64,000 nucleotides of DNA from Lewinellaceae bacterium. Its GTDB lineage: Bacteria; Bacteroidota; Bacteroidia; Chitinophagales; Saprospiraceae. The translations under genes and the position numbers were made by a program. Below the pieces are notes generated by a model, which was not told the origin of the DNA, searched no databases, and was given only the letters and a program-made list of their open reading frames with translations. The DNA is taken from assembly GCA_020636155.1 (NCBI GenBank), contig JACJYM010000014.1, forward strand, positions 1 through 64,000. Direction: 5' to 3'. The stretch's first letter is position 1; every line of letters starts with the position of its first letter. Shown piece after piece: positions 43,061 through 51,671 of the stretch.

Positions 43061-43327
43061 TTATTTCAAAAGGTCAGCTACATAAGGCAACATGGCAAGG
43101 TGTCTTGCTCTTTTTACCGCTACCGCTACTTTTTTCTGATATTTCAATGAGTTACCCGTGATTCTTCTAGGTAAGATTTTACCTTGCTCGTTAATGAACT
43201 GAAGCAAAAAATCCGGATCTTTATAATCTATGTGTTTAATCCCAAATTTTTTGAATCTACAGTATTTTTGTCTCTGTTGACCAATATTAGGATTACTTAG
43301 AAATTTTATATCGTCTCTAGATGCCAT
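43061..43327 (-). CDS. rpsR: 30S ribosomal protein S18
   Basis: An 88-residue S18 with the signature KYCRFKKFGIKHIDYKDPDFL and the C-terminal LPRRITGNSLKYQKKVAVAVKRARHLALLPY-like stretch (LAMLPYVA). It pairs with S6 on 16S rRNA; the pair is also encoded together here, with rpsF 34 bases upstream and rplI 20 bases downstream. Confidence 0.97.
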   Translation of the reverse strand: MASRDDIKFLSNPNIGQQRQKYCRFKKFGIKHIDYKDPDFLLQFINEQGKILPRRITGNSLKYQKKVAVAVKRARHLAMLPYVADLLK

Positions 43328-43360
43328 TTTCTATTTTTTTAATTGTTTGGATAAAAATGA

Positions 43361-43993
43361 TTACTCTTCTTCTTTTTTAACACTTTCTTTAACACTAGGT
43401 TTCACGTCGTTGAAAGTGACTTTTTCCGACATCTGCTTAGCGGCAACAATCCAGTTAGAAGGATCCAAAAGTGCTAAATCCGGGTCTGCTTTCTCGAGAA
43501 CCTCAGTGATACTCTTCGCATCTGCAGCCCCTAATTTAGAAAAGCTGTTTACACCTGCATTTGCCAGAGCACCGGCTACTTTAGAAGTAATCCCTTCGAT
43601 CTTCGTCAAATCATCTGAAATACTTGAAGTTCTTTTTGGTTTTTCCTTTTTCTTAACCTTGCCTATCAAGCCATTTCTCTTATCCTCATTGTACTTGATA
43701 CCATGCTTATCAAGTCTCAAAGAAAGAAATCTCAAAATTCTCTCATCCCTGTAAAGTGACAATTCCAATTTTGGGATAATTTTTCCTTCCTCGGATTTAA
43801 ATTCAATACAGTAATAAACACCTGAGTTTCTTTTGTTTAGGGGATAAGCCAATTGCTTAAGACCCATTTCGTCCTTATGTACGATGGTACAACCTTCATT
43901 TTTAAGAAGATCTTCGTACATGTTTGCTGTCGCCTTAATTTCATCGCCTGACAGAACGGGATCGACGATGAACGTAACTTCGTATTGTTTCAT
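43361..43993 (-). CDS. rpsF: 30S ribosomal protein S6 with C-terminal helix-hairpin-helix domain
   Basis: A 210-residue protein. Residues 1-110 are S6 (MKQYEVTFIVDPVLSG, LAYPLNKRNSGVYYCIEF, RDERILRFLSLRLDKHG). After a basic linker (KKKEKPKRTSS) there is a helix-hairpin-helix domain (about 137-190) with LTKIEGITSKVAGALANAG and a late W (PSNWIVAAKQM), then an acidic tail. Ordinary S6 ends near residue 100-130. The extra domain is like those added to other ribosomal proteins in Bacteroidota and probably contacts rRNA or DNA. It heads the S6-S18-L9 operon, with a promoter at 44071-44101. Confidence 0.93.
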   Translation of the reverse strand: MKQYEVTFIVDPVLSGDEIKATANMYEDLLKNEGCTIVHKDEMGLKQLAYPLNKRNSGVYYCIEFKSEEGKIIPKLELSLYRDERILRFLSLRLDKHGIKYNEDKRNGLIGKVKKKEKPKRTSSISDDLTKIEGITSKVAGALANAGVNSFSKLGAADAKSITEVLEKADPDLALLDPSNWIVAAKQMSEKVTFNDVKPSVKESVKKEEE

Positions 43994-44388
43994 GTATTAA
44001 AAATAAAATGTTTATGAATTATAAAACCCCCACTGAATTTTAATCGCATTCGATTTTTCAATAAGGGCTGCAAAGGTAAGCTTATTATTTTAATAATCAA
44101 ACGATTAGATCCAAATTATTGATTATGTTCGATTTCGCAATTTTTCAAATGTTAAATATCTGCAACACACTTGGTAATATTGATGTTTTACCCTATTATT
44201 GTTCCACTATTCATTGGTCACAACATTAAGATTTTACAATATCCCGAATTACCAGTTTATTAGTTTATTAAGCTTCTTCTGAGTCAATAGATTTTTATTG
44301 GCATTAATGAGATGAACTTAATCCCCTGAACATAGGGCAGATTGGTAATTTATGCTGGTCTGCCCACCTTTTCATAAAAACACATATT
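43994..44388. other. Region upstream of rpsF
   Basis: A 395-base AT-rich region between rpsF and the downstream end of the aspartyl protease gene, both on the minus strand. It holds the rpsF promoter (44071-44101). I find no terminator hairpin after the protease gene and no small gene. Confidence 0.4.
44071..44101 (-). promoter_or_regulatory. rpsF operon promoter
   Basis: On the minus strand TTTG (44098-44101), a 19-base spacer and TACCTTTG (44071-44078), followed by CAGCCCTTATTGAAAAA. The start-site sequence is of the same type as at rpsT and rplY. The leader would be about 75 bases. Confidence 0.75.
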
Positions 44389-45642
44389 TCAATGCTTTAT
44401 GAATGGATTGAGCAGTTCCATCTTAATCCTTTTATGAATTTCTCTCATCGTTCCCTTATTTTTAATCAATTCGAATTGCACTTTTTTTCCATCGTCTCGA
44501 CTGAAGTAATCTAGTACATCCGTCAATTTCCGTTTTCTACTAAACCATGGCCCTACTTTTTTGATGAAGTCACCTTTTTTAATTCCCACTTTATCTGCCT
44601 GAGAGCCTTCGATGACTGAGCTTACCACAAACTCATTCAAATCCAAACCCTGAGCTATCAAGGTCATTCCCGTTTTATTCACCAGAAATTCATCTTTGAA
44701 ATATTTAGAAGGCTTAACATACAATTTTCCAAAACGGTAATCTAGAAATATTTTAAATTTTGACAATAATAAATTGCCTATAATTCCTTCTCTCTCAATA
44801 GATTCAATCATTAAAAAACTGGAATCAATGTCTTGAAAATTCGTTAGAATATACGGCATATTAAACGAAAGCACCTTCAGACTGTCCACCACTCCGATGT
44901 ATCCCACCAAGGCCCCACCCAATCCTTGGCCAAATGATCCCCGTACATAATATTCAGGTAAGACCAATGAGTCCTCTTGATTGTGATGAACTAACAGAGA
45001 CAAGGCTGCACCTGTATCTAAGAGAAAATCCGCTGCCTTTGTGTAGCCGTTTTTATAGGAGATGGGACAATTGAGATATACCTTTCCTCGCAATATTTTC
45101 ACCGATTGAGAGCTATAATCATCCAATGTTCGATAATTAAATTCCAAAGGATCATAGAAGCAAATTTTTGATTTTTCATAATCTATCTCTACAATGACAT
45201 TACGAAAAAAATCGGATCCCAAAATTCCGTGAACCTTCCTACCGATCAGTTCATCAAGATGAATCAAGTCTTCTTGGAGTACTACGATATCCCGAGTTAC
45301 CGCAGGCAATGGATACATGGTGAGCCTGACGTTACGGGCGATAGAAGCTAATAAAGGAACATTGAGATCCGCACCGATCACTCTGACCTCATCGTCATAA
45401 GTGCATTGTGCTACATCTGCATATAATTTATCAAAAATAATGGTATTCTGAGCTCCAGTATCGAATATAAAAGTAAGCGGCAGGTAATTATTAAGTACGA
45501 CATCAACGATCAGAAAGCCATTTTCGTAACTAAACTTGACGGTTTCTTTTTTATTATTTACAAAAAGATCCTGACCGGGCATTTGACACGAGATTGTCAT
45601 GCCATAAACTAAAAGAAACAATATTAGAAGTATTCTTTTCAA
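44389..45642 (-). CDS. Secreted aspartyl protease-like protein with PDZ domain
   Basis: A 417-residue secreted protein (signal peptide about 1-20). Two retropepsin-like lobes carry the motifs FIFDTGAQNTI (about 58-68) and FLLDTGAALSLL (about 205-216), the two DTG active-site triads. The C-terminal region (about 325-410) is a PDZ domain (IEGSQADKVGIKKGDFI). It is the periplasmic aspartyl-protease/PDZ family of Bacteroidota. Substrate unknown. It follows mpg with a gap of about 105 bases. A possible lipobox-like Cys near residue 19 (TISC) is weak. Confidence 0.87.
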   Translation of the reverse strand: MKRILLILFLLVYGMTISCQMPGQDLFVNNKKETVKFSYENGFLIVDVVLNNYLPLTFIFDTGAQNTIIFDKLYADVAQCTYDDEVRVIGADLNVPLLASIARNVRLTMYPLPAVTRDIVVLQEDLIHLDELIGRKVHGILGSDFFRNVIVEIDYEKSKICFYDPLEFNYRTLDDYSSQSVKILRGKVYLNCPISYKNGYTKAADFLLDTGAALSLLVHHNQEDSLVLPEYYVRGSFGQGLGGALVGYIGVVDSLKVLSFNMPYILTNFQDIDSSFLMIESIEREGIIGNLLLSKFKIFLDYRFGKLYVKPSKYFKDEFLVNKTGMTLIAQGLDLNEFVVSSVIEGSQADKVGIKKGDFIKKVGPWFSRKRKLTDVLDYFSRDDGKKVQFELIKNKGTMREIHKRIKMELLNPFIKH

Positions 45643-45665
45643 TCACCAAATCGCCTTGTATACTT

Positions 45666-45673
45666 CAAAAATA
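45666..45673 (-). promoter_or_regulatory. Candidate -7 element of the aspartyl protease gene
   Basis: The minus strand reads TATTTTTG, matching TAnnTTTG, 23 bases before the start codon. There is no -33 element at the usual spacing. Confidence 0.35.
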
Positions 45674-45747
45674 TTCAATTAATGGGATATATACTAATCA
45701 CTTTGGCGATCACTCCATGAATCCAGATAAAATAGCCGGCGTCATTT

Positions 45748-46401
45748 CTAAATTAAACTCCATTCCAGAGGATAAGATATTTTTAATGGCCTACTTACCC
45801 ACGGGTTATCCTTAACGTAAAATCTTAGAGGGCTGTTAGCCCACGAACCCACATATTTTGACATTCCTACACGTGGACCAATAATTATGTTTTCTTGGAA
45901 TATTTCATTGTCAATGTCACAAATACCCAGAATTTCACTTTTTACTAAAGAAACCCCATCATGGGCAGTACCAACCCCTAATGCCTGAGCCACTTTTCCG
46001 GGACCTCCGGTGAGATGATAATTATTCGCATTTACACCCCTTCTCAATTGCATTATACTCAAGCCTTCTTTTGGTTGAATGGCTCGGATCAAAATGGCAT
46101 GAGGCACTCCCTCTGCGTTGGTAACTACATTGACCATGTCGTGTATACCATAGCTTTTATATAGATAAGCAGTCCCTCCTATGGCATACATATTTTCGTT
46201 GCGAGGAGTCCGTCTTCCATTCTTTGCATGAGAACCTTGATCTTCAGGTCCGATATAAGCCTCCGTTTCTACAATGATTCCAGAGGTTTTTACATTGTTA
46301 ATATGGCTAACAAGCAGTTTGCCCAACAATTTTTGTGCAATTGAAATGGCATCGCTGTCTAAATAAAAATCTTGACTTAGCCTTTTTACTTTCGTTAGCA
46401 C
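45748..46401 (-). CDS. DNA-3-methyladenine glycosylase (AAG/MPG family)
   Basis: A 217-residue base-excision repair enzyme that removes alkylated purines. It carries the AAG-family segments LGKLLVSH, IIVETEAYIGPEDQGSHA (with the catalytic Glu in ETEAY), AYLYKSYGIHDMVNVV and LTGGPGKVAQALG. Length matches the family. The start is a GTG at 46399-46401 directly after the guaB stop codon (TAAGTG), so the two are likely translationally coupled. The link to guaB is not obviously functional. Confidence 0.92.
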   Translation of the reverse strand: MLTKVKRLSQDFYLDSDAISIAQKLLGKLLVSHINNVKTSGIIVETEAYIGPEDQGSHAKNGRRTPRNENMYAIGGTAYLYKSYGIHDMVNVVTNAEGVPHAILIRAIQPKEGLSIMQLRRGVNANNYHLTGGPGKVAQALGVGTAHDGVSLVKSEILGICDIDNEIFQENIIIGPRVGMSKYVGSWANSPLRFYVKDNPWVSRPLKISYPLEWSLI

Positions 46402-47889
46402 TTAGGTATCCCTTCTTGAGTAATTGGGGGATTCCTTCGTAATTGTAATATTATGTGGGTGACTTTCAGCCACTCCCGCTGCACTGATTTTAACCATTTT
46501 GGCATGTTTCATCTTCTCTACATCGGAAGCTCCACAATATCCCATGCTCGCCCTTAATCCACCAATATATTGCACCATCACCTCAGAAACCGTCCCTTTG
46601 TAAGGCACTCGACCTTCGATACCTTCAGGTACAAGCTTTTTTACATCGTCTTCTACATCCTGAAAATATCGATCTTTGGATCCCAATTCCATCGCTCCTA
46701 AGGAACCCATACCCCTATAGACCTTGAATTTTCGACCCTGATAAATGATCGCTTCACCGGGAGATTCCTCCGTCCCAGCAAAAATCGACCCACCCATAAT
46801 GGTATTAGCCCCTCCTGCAAGCGCCTTCGCAATGTCTCCCGTGTATCGTATTCCTCCATCCGCAATGATAGGCACTCCTGACCCTTTCAGTGCAGTGGAG
46901 GCACTCATAATGGCACTCAACTGCGGAACACCCACACCTGCTACAATTCGAGTCGTGCAGATACTTCCAGGACCTACCCCTACTTTGACTGCATTCACCC
47001 CAGCCTCGACCAAGGCTAGAGCACCTTCCCCTGTCGCCACATTACCCCCAATCACCTGTAAATCTGGATATCTACGCTTCACTTCTTTGACCGCATCGAG
47101 AACTCCTTTAGAATGCCCGTGTGCCGTATCCAGTGTAATCGCATCGACATCTACAGAAACTAGAGCATCTACTCGATCCATCATATCTCCGGTCACACCC
47201 ACGGCAGCGCCTACTGCCAATCGACCGTGGTGATCTTTGGAAGCATTGGGATAGTTTTCAACCTTAAGTATGTCCTTATAAGTAATCAAACCGACCAACA
47301 ATCCATGAGTATCAACCACAGGAAGTTTTTCGATCTTATATTTCATTAAAATTTCACGACCTTCTTTCAGATTAGTACCAACAGGTGCAGTCACCAAATT
47401 TTCCTTAGTCATGATGTCTCTCACAGGTCGGTGAAAATCGGTCTCAAACCTCAAATCCCGATTCGTGAGAATACCAATTAATCTTTTTTCTTGGTCAACA
47501 ATGGGGATGCCACCAATTTTAAATGATTTCATCAACTGCAAGGCATCAGCCACTACAGCATCAGCTCCCAAAGTTACCGGATCAAGTATCATTCCACTCT
47601 CCGACCTCTTGACTTTTCTTACCTGATTTGCCTGATTCTCGATACTCATATTCTTGTGTATGATGCCTATTCCGCCTTCTCGGGCAATGGCAATGGCCAG
47701 ACGATACTCTGTCACTGTGTCCATCGCGGCAGACACAATGGGAACATTGATTCGCATATCGGTTGTAAACCTCGTGCTGATATCGACTTCTCTTGGCAAA
47801 ACCTCTGAATACGAAGGAATTAGGAGGACATCATCAAAGGTGAGGGCTTCCATGATGTGATCTGTTCTAATAAAATTATTTGATTCCAT
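46402..47889 (-). CDS. guaB: Inosine-5'-monophosphate dehydrogenase
   Basis: About 495 residues. The TIM-barrel catalytic domain is interrupted by a CBS-domain pair (about 100-215, with VADALQLMKSFKIGGIPIVD). The catalytic Cys loop GPGSICTTRIVAGVGVPQ and the K/phosphate site ADGGIRYTGDIAKALAGGA are both intact. It oxidises IMP to XMP with NAD+, the committed step to GMP. The start at 47889 (MESNNFIRTDH) is preferred to an in-frame ATG at 47913: it leaves about 15 residues before LTFDDVLL, as in homologues. It is 0 bases from the glycosylase gene. Confidence 0.95.
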   Translation of the reverse strand: MESNNFIRTDHIMEALTFDDVLLIPSYSEVLPREVDISTRFTTDMRINVPIVSAAMDTVTEYRLAIAIAREGGIGIIHKNMSIENQANQVRKVKRSESGMILDPVTLGADAVVADALQLMKSFKIGGIPIVDQEKRLIGILTNRDLRFETDFHRPVRDIMTKENLVTAPVGTNLKEGREILMKYKIEKLPVVDTHGLLVGLITYKDILKVENYPNASKDHHGRLAVGAAVGVTGDMMDRVDALVSVDVDAITLDTAHGHSKGVLDAVKEVKRRYPDLQVIGGNVATGEGALALVEAGVNAVKVGVGPGSICTTRIVAGVGVPQLSAIMSASTALKGSGVPIIADGGIRYTGDIAKALAGGANTIMGGSIFAGTEESPGEAIIYQGRKFKVYRGMGSLGAMELGSKDRYFQDVEDDVKKLVPEGIEGRVPYKGTVSEVMVQYIGGLRASMGYCGASDVEKMKHAKMVKISAAGVAESHPHNITITKESPNYSRRDT

Positions 47890-47892
47890 GTG

Positions 47893-47900
47893 CAAAAGTA
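47893..47900 (-). promoter_or_regulatory. Candidate -7 element of guaB
   Basis: The minus strand reads TACTTTTG, matching TAnnTTTG, only 3 bases before the preferred ATG at 47889. If real, the transcript would be almost leaderless, or translation would start lower, at 47853. The -33 element is unclear, so I hold it lightly. Confidence 0.3.
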
Positions 47901-47929
47901 ATGCAATAGCCAAAAACTAAAAAGTGAAA

Positions 47930-47961
47930 TTGGCTTAAAAAAAATAAAAAATGCATCTTTG
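47930..47961 (+). promoter_or_regulatory. Candidate promoter of tadA
   Basis: TTG (47930-47932), a 21-base spacer and CATCTTTG (47954-47961), one base off TAnnTTTG. It lies over the upstream in-frame ATG at 47951, which argues for the later start at 47984. Confidence 0.4.
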
Positions 47962-47983
47962 TCACTTTAAGTTAAGAGAAAAA

Positions 47984-48427
47984 ATGCTTTCAATACACAG
48001 CGACGTTTACTTTATGGAGCAAGCTCTCAAAGAGGCTCAAAAGGCATTTGACTTTGGAGAAGTGCCGGTTGGTGCCGTCGTAGTCGCCAATAAACAAATC
48101 ATTGCCCGGGCTCACAATCAGACACAAATGCTCAATGATGCTACCGCTCATGCTGAAATCATGGCATTGAGTTCCGCCTCTAATTATTTAGGATCAAAAT
48201 ATCTCCAAGATTGTACTCTCTACGTCACCCTAGAACCCTGTGTGATGTGTGCAGGTGCCATGTATTGGAGCAAAGTATCTAAGGTAGTGTATGGTGCCAG
48301 TGACGACCAAAGAGGATTCATGAGATACGGCAAGGAGCTACTACACCCGCAGACAAAACTTGCTTATGGAATTAAGCAAGAAGAGTGTGCCGCCATTCTG
48401 CAAAAGTTTTTTGAGAAAAGGAGATAG
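47984..48427 (+). CDS. tadA: tRNA-specific adenosine deaminase
   Basis: A 147-residue zinc-dependent deaminase that converts A34 to inosine in tRNA-Arg(ACG). Zinc ligands and the proton shuttle are in AHAEIM (His56 and Glu58) and in EPCVMCAGAM (Cys86 and Cys89). The later GASDDQRGFMRYG is typical of the family. Start at 47984 gives MLSIHSDVYF; the upstream ATG at 47951 overlaps the putative promoter and would add an unconserved tail. Divergent from guaB. Confidence 0.92.
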   Translation: MLSIHSDVYFMEQALKEAQKAFDFGEVPVGAVVVANKQIIARAHNQTQMLNDATAHAEIMALSSASNYLGSKYLQDCTLYVTLEPCVMCAGAMYWSKVSKVVYGASDDQRGFMRYGKELLHPQTKLAYGIKQEECAAILQKFFEKRR

Positions 48428-48671
48428 AAAATTCTTGATCAACGTTTTCCTAGTTATCCGCTGAGACATTTTCCTGTATTCAATATTAATTTTCTTTTTT
48501 TTCTCGGTATTTTCTTTTATTTTGCTCACAGTTTAAAGAGTATAGATATACTTATTTTATCACTTTTAATATTTCGTCACTAAAGTGTGTTGTGGCGCTT
48601 TGATTCATCATGAAATTTGAATTACGATGCATTCTAAAATATCAATTTATAAATAAAAATTACATCGACTT

Positions 48672-49544
48672 ATGAAAAATTTAATCTACATTTTCATTCT
48701 CCTTCTCAGCAGTCAAAATATTTCTACACAAACGGATACAACTAGTTTGTCATTCGTCTCTGAAAGAAATACGTGGTACGTCACCAGTAGCTCCATTTCT
48801 AGCCCAGATGTATATACCAACATTTTTACCTTTTCTGATACGGACTCTCTGGTATTCAATGTGGACATCAATGATTTCCGAAGGTATAGAGAATTATTGA
48901 TAATAAATGATGAAGACAAGCCCATACATACCAAAATACTATTTAGAGAAGAAGGCAGACAAGTCTATACTTGGGCATTGCCAAGTGATGAAATCGCCTA
49001 TGATTTTTCATTGAATGTGGGAGACACTATAAGATATTCTATCGGATTCATAGACTACATTGTGGAATCTAAAGATAGTACAGAATTGCAAGATGGTTCA
49101 AATAGAGCGGTTTTAAAGATGGAATATTGTGACTCAAATTTAGGTTGGATTCAAGGCATTGGATCGCTTGAAGATCCATTCGAACCCTGGTATAGTTGTG
49201 CCATAGATTACGGAGTATATCTTTCGTGCTTTTTTAGAGATGGAGTGCAATTATACAAAAGTCCGTGGTACGACGAATGTTTTACGGTGGGAACGGATGA
49301 TGTTAATTTGAATAAAATTTCGTTATTTCCCAATCCTGCCTCCTACACCATGACCATATCAGGTCTCCCAGATGGAAAATATACTTACCGTATCCAAAAT
49401 ACTCAGGGGCAGCAAATGCTAAGCAATACTTTTCAAAATAAGGATAGCATCGATGTGTCAGACCTGCCTTCAGGGATGTATTTCGTTGAGCTTAGAAATG
49501 GGGATGGACAGCGATGGATAGAGAAGTTCGTAGTGGGGCGATGA
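48672..49544 (+). CDS. Small secreted protein with T9SS sorting domain
   Basis: A 290-residue protein with a signal peptide (MKNLIYIFILLLSSQNIST) and a type A T9SS sorting domain at about 210-290 (LFPNPASYTMTISGLPDGKY, LPSGMYFVELRNG). The middle 190 residues are of unknown fold, rich in Ser, Asp and Tyr, with two Cys (YCDSN, YSCAID). Probably exported to the cell surface. Not linked to other T9SS genes here. Converges with the DUF1801 gene, 7 bases away. Confidence 0.82.
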   Translation: MKNLIYIFILLLSSQNISTQTDTTSLSFVSERNTWYVTSSSISSPDVYTNIFTFSDTDSLVFNVDINDFRRYRELLIINDEDKPIHTKILFREEGRQVYTWALPSDEIAYDFSLNVGDTIRYSIGFIDYIVESKDSTELQDGSNRAVLKMEYCDSNLGWIQGIGSLEDPFEPWYSCAIDYGVYLSCFFRDGVQLYKSPWYDECFTVGTDDVNLNKISLFPNPASYTMTISGLPDGKYTYRIQNTQGQQMLSNTFQNKDSIDVSDLPSGMYFVELRNGDGQRWIEKFVVGR

Positions 49545-49551
49545 GGATAAT

Positions 49552-49947
49552 TTAATGGATTTTAGAGTCTAATAATATCGCTTCTATCAAAATACTTTTA
49601 ATTTGAGATTCGTCAATATCTTCCAAAGAGTAAAAAATTTTATAAAATATTTTCTTGTTTTTTCCTTTGGTTAGATATTGAGTGTGATCTTGCAATTCAT
49701 TACCACGCCAAAGGCCAAACAATACACCCCTGGTTATGCCTCCCCCTTTTATACTAGCCGGCCAAACAATACAAATCCCTTTATTCCCATAAAAATATGG
49801 AACATTAAACGAAATTTTCTCCTTGCATCTTCCAGGTAAAACATCGATAATAATATTTCTAATTACATCAACCATGAGCCTTTCGTTCTCAGGAAGTAAC
49901 TCGTACAAGTGAACGATTGACTTTACTTTAAATTTTTCAGTAAGCAT
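49552..49947 (-). CDS. DUF1801-family protein
   Basis: A 131-residue protein. The core ISFNVPYFYGNKGICIVWPA and the following GVLFGLWRGNEL match the DUF1801 (YdhG-like) fold, whose cellular role is unknown. No promoter or partner was identified. Confidence 0.7.
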   Translation of the reverse strand: MLTEKFKVKSIVHLYELLPENERLMVDVIRNIIIDVLPGRCKEKISFNVPYFYGNKGICIVWPASIKGGGITRGVLFGLWRGNELQDHTQYLTKGKNKKIFYKIFYSLEDIDESQIKSILIEAILLDSKIH

Positions 49948-50117
49948 GTTTAGATCAATTAAAGCATTAAAATTAAAAATAATTCACGTCAGCTTACATA
50001 TCCATATTTGGCAAAATGTGTAATTTCTCTAAAAGTACGAAAAAATGTAGAATTCACGAAAATAGATTCTAAGTTAACTTTTTAGAATTTTTTAGAAATG
50101 ATTCTAAGCGATATCTT

Positions 50118-50125
50118 TACTTTTG
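50118..50125 (+). promoter_or_regulatory. -7 promoter element of the hydroxyacyl-CoA dehydrogenase operon
   Basis: TACTTTTG matches TAnnTTTG, 23 bases before the TTG start of the first gene. No -33 TTTG is evident at the right spacing. Confidence 0.5.
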
Positions 50126-50148
50126 CAACTATGCATAAATAGGGAATA

Positions 50149-50523
50149 TTGGAGGCCAAAGAAATATTATATTCTAGATTGGAAGTATTGCTCGCAGCAA
50201 TCGCCGCACTGATTTTTGTCAATCTTGCGGTTAACCACATTTACGGTCACCCCGATTTTGTTGATTTATACAGCAGTATAAATCTTGAGCCGTTTGGACG
50301 ATATATTATGGCAGGTTTGTTACTGTTAAGTGGCGCCTCGTTAATTCTTCAAAAATATAGAAAATACGGAGCTTGGCTTGGATTGATTTTGATGGCAATT
50401 TTTATGATCTTTCATTTTACCTTAAGTTTGAGTTCCTATCAAAATTTGCTAACAAAGATTATTATTGCCTTCTTATGCTGCATCGGTTTGCTGATGATTA
50501 TGAAAAAAAACACTAAAAAATAA
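50149..50523 (+). CDS. Small membrane protein, DoxX-like topology
   Basis: A 124-residue protein with four hydrophobic segments (LLAAIAALIFVNLAV, YIMAGLLLLSGASLIL, AWLGLILMAIFMIF, IIIAFLCCIGLLMIM) and few motifs. It resembles the DoxX-like group by topology only. The start is TTG at 50149; an in-frame ATG 18 bases upstream is followed by a stop (ATG CAT AAA TAG), so it cannot be used. The next gene begins 2 bases after its stop, so it is the first gene of a three-gene operon. Confidence 0.6.
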   Translation: MEAKEILYSRLEVLLAAIAALIFVNLAVNHIYGHPDFVDLYSSINLEPFGRYIMAGLLLLSGASLILQKYRKYGAWLGLILMAIFMIFHFTLSLSSYQNLLTKIIIAFLCCIGLLMIMKKNTKK

Positions 50524-50525
50524 GC

Positions 50526-51671
50526 ATGATAAATCAAATAGCCGTAATTGGTGCCGGTGCTATGGGTACCGGAATTGCCCAAGTATTCGCGAGTTTTGGA
50601 TATGAAACCATTCTTTACGATCTCAATCAAGATTCCTTGGTGAAATCTCGCAATAAGCTTCAGGATGTTTTCAATATGTTAGTGCAAAAAGGAAAAATAA
50701 CAGATTCTGAAGCCAAGTCGAGTTTCAGTAGAATTCATTTTGCTTCGTCACTCGCAGGAGTAAAAAATGCAGATTTAGTCATCGAAGCCATCATAGAAAA
50801 ACTTGAAGTTAAGCAATCCTTGTTCAAGGAGTTGGAAGGTCTTGTGAGTGAATCATGCATCCTTGCAAGCAATACCTCTTCCTTGTCCGTTACTTCCATT
50901 GCATCAGCTTGTAACCGTCCCGGCAGAGTCATAGGATTACACTTTTTCAATCCAGTACCCTTGATGAAATTAGTGGAAATTATTCCTGCCGTGCAGACAC
51001 ATACAGCGACTATTGAAACATGTAAAAAACTTGTTGACGGCATCATGAAATACGGGGTCTTAGCTAAGGATACCCCTGGTTTTATAGTGAATAAAGTCGC
51101 TCGTCCATTCTACAGTGAATCGTTTAGAATCTATGAAGAAGGTATAGCGGATTTTGCTACCATTGATTGGGCATTGACGGAATTTGGAGGATTTAAAATG
51201 GGACCTTTTACGCTGACGGATTTCATTGGACATGACGTCAATTATACCGTAACCGAAAGTGTATGGACGGCTTTTTATTTTGACCCTCGATATACGCCGG
51301 CATTTTGCCAGAAAAAATTAGTCGAAGCAGGTTATTTGGGTAAAAAAGCAGGTAAAGGATTTTATGATTATTCTGAAAATTCTCAAAATCCATCTCCTCT
51401 TCAGGATGAAAATCTAGGTAAAAGCATATTCCATCGTGTCCATGCCATGTTGGTCAATGAGGCCGCCGATACCATACATCGTGGCATCTGTACCCTAGAA
51501 GATGTGGAAACGGCGATGACAAAAGGGGTTAATTATCCAAAAGGATTGATGAACTGGGGAGAAGAATTGGGGTATGATTATATCGTAGAATTGCTGGATG
51601 GATTATACGACTATTATCATGAAGCGAGGTATCGGGTTTCTCCTTATCTGAGAAACAAAATAAATTCCTAA
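50526..51671 (+). CDS. 3-hydroxyacyl-CoA dehydrogenase, PaaH-like
   Basis: A 381-residue, NAD-dependent L-3-hydroxyacyl-CoA dehydrogenase. The N-terminal Rossmann fold starts VIGAGAMGTGIAQ (about 6-18), with ASNTSSL (about 116-122), the GLHFFNPVP segment (about 138-146) and TPGFIVNKV. Two C-terminal dimerisation domains follow (about 185-280 and 300-381). It acts in fatty acid or aromatic degradation. It is not paired with the PaaE-like reductase at 22134. The RsmF-like gene begins at the base after its stop codon. Confidence 0.93.
   Translation: MINQIAVIGAGAMGTGIAQVFASFGYETILYDLNQDSLVKSRNKLQDVFNMLVQKGKITDSEAKSSFSRIHFASSLAGVKNADLVIEAIIEKLEVKQSLFKELEGLVSESCILASNTSSLSVTSIASACNRPGRVIGLHFFNPVPLMKLVEIIPAVQTHTATIETCKKLVDGIMKYGVLAKDTPGFIVNKVARPFYSESFRIYEEGIADFATIDWALTEFGGFKMGPFTLTDFIGHDVNYTVTESVWTAFYFDPRYTPAFCQKKLVEAGYLGKKAGKGFYDYSENSQNPSPLQDENLGKSIFHRVHAMLVNEAADTIHRGICTLEDVETAMTKGVNYPKGLMNWGEELGYDYIVELLDGLYDYYHEARYRVSPYLRNKINS

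Noticed and set aside
45594..45815. 73-codon plus-strand frame between the aspartyl protease and glycosylase genes
   Set aside because: It overlaps both genes antisense and shows no family pattern or promoter.
46745..47233. 162-codon plus-strand frame inside guaB
   Set aside because: Antisense to the conserved GuaB barrel; its Pro/Ala/Ser-rich translation is typical of a shadow frame.
22134..51671. Phenylacetate degradation cluster from the PaaE-like and PaaH-like genes
   Set aside because: The two genes are about 27 kb apart, and no paaA, B, C, D, G, J, K or Z gene is visible in the window.
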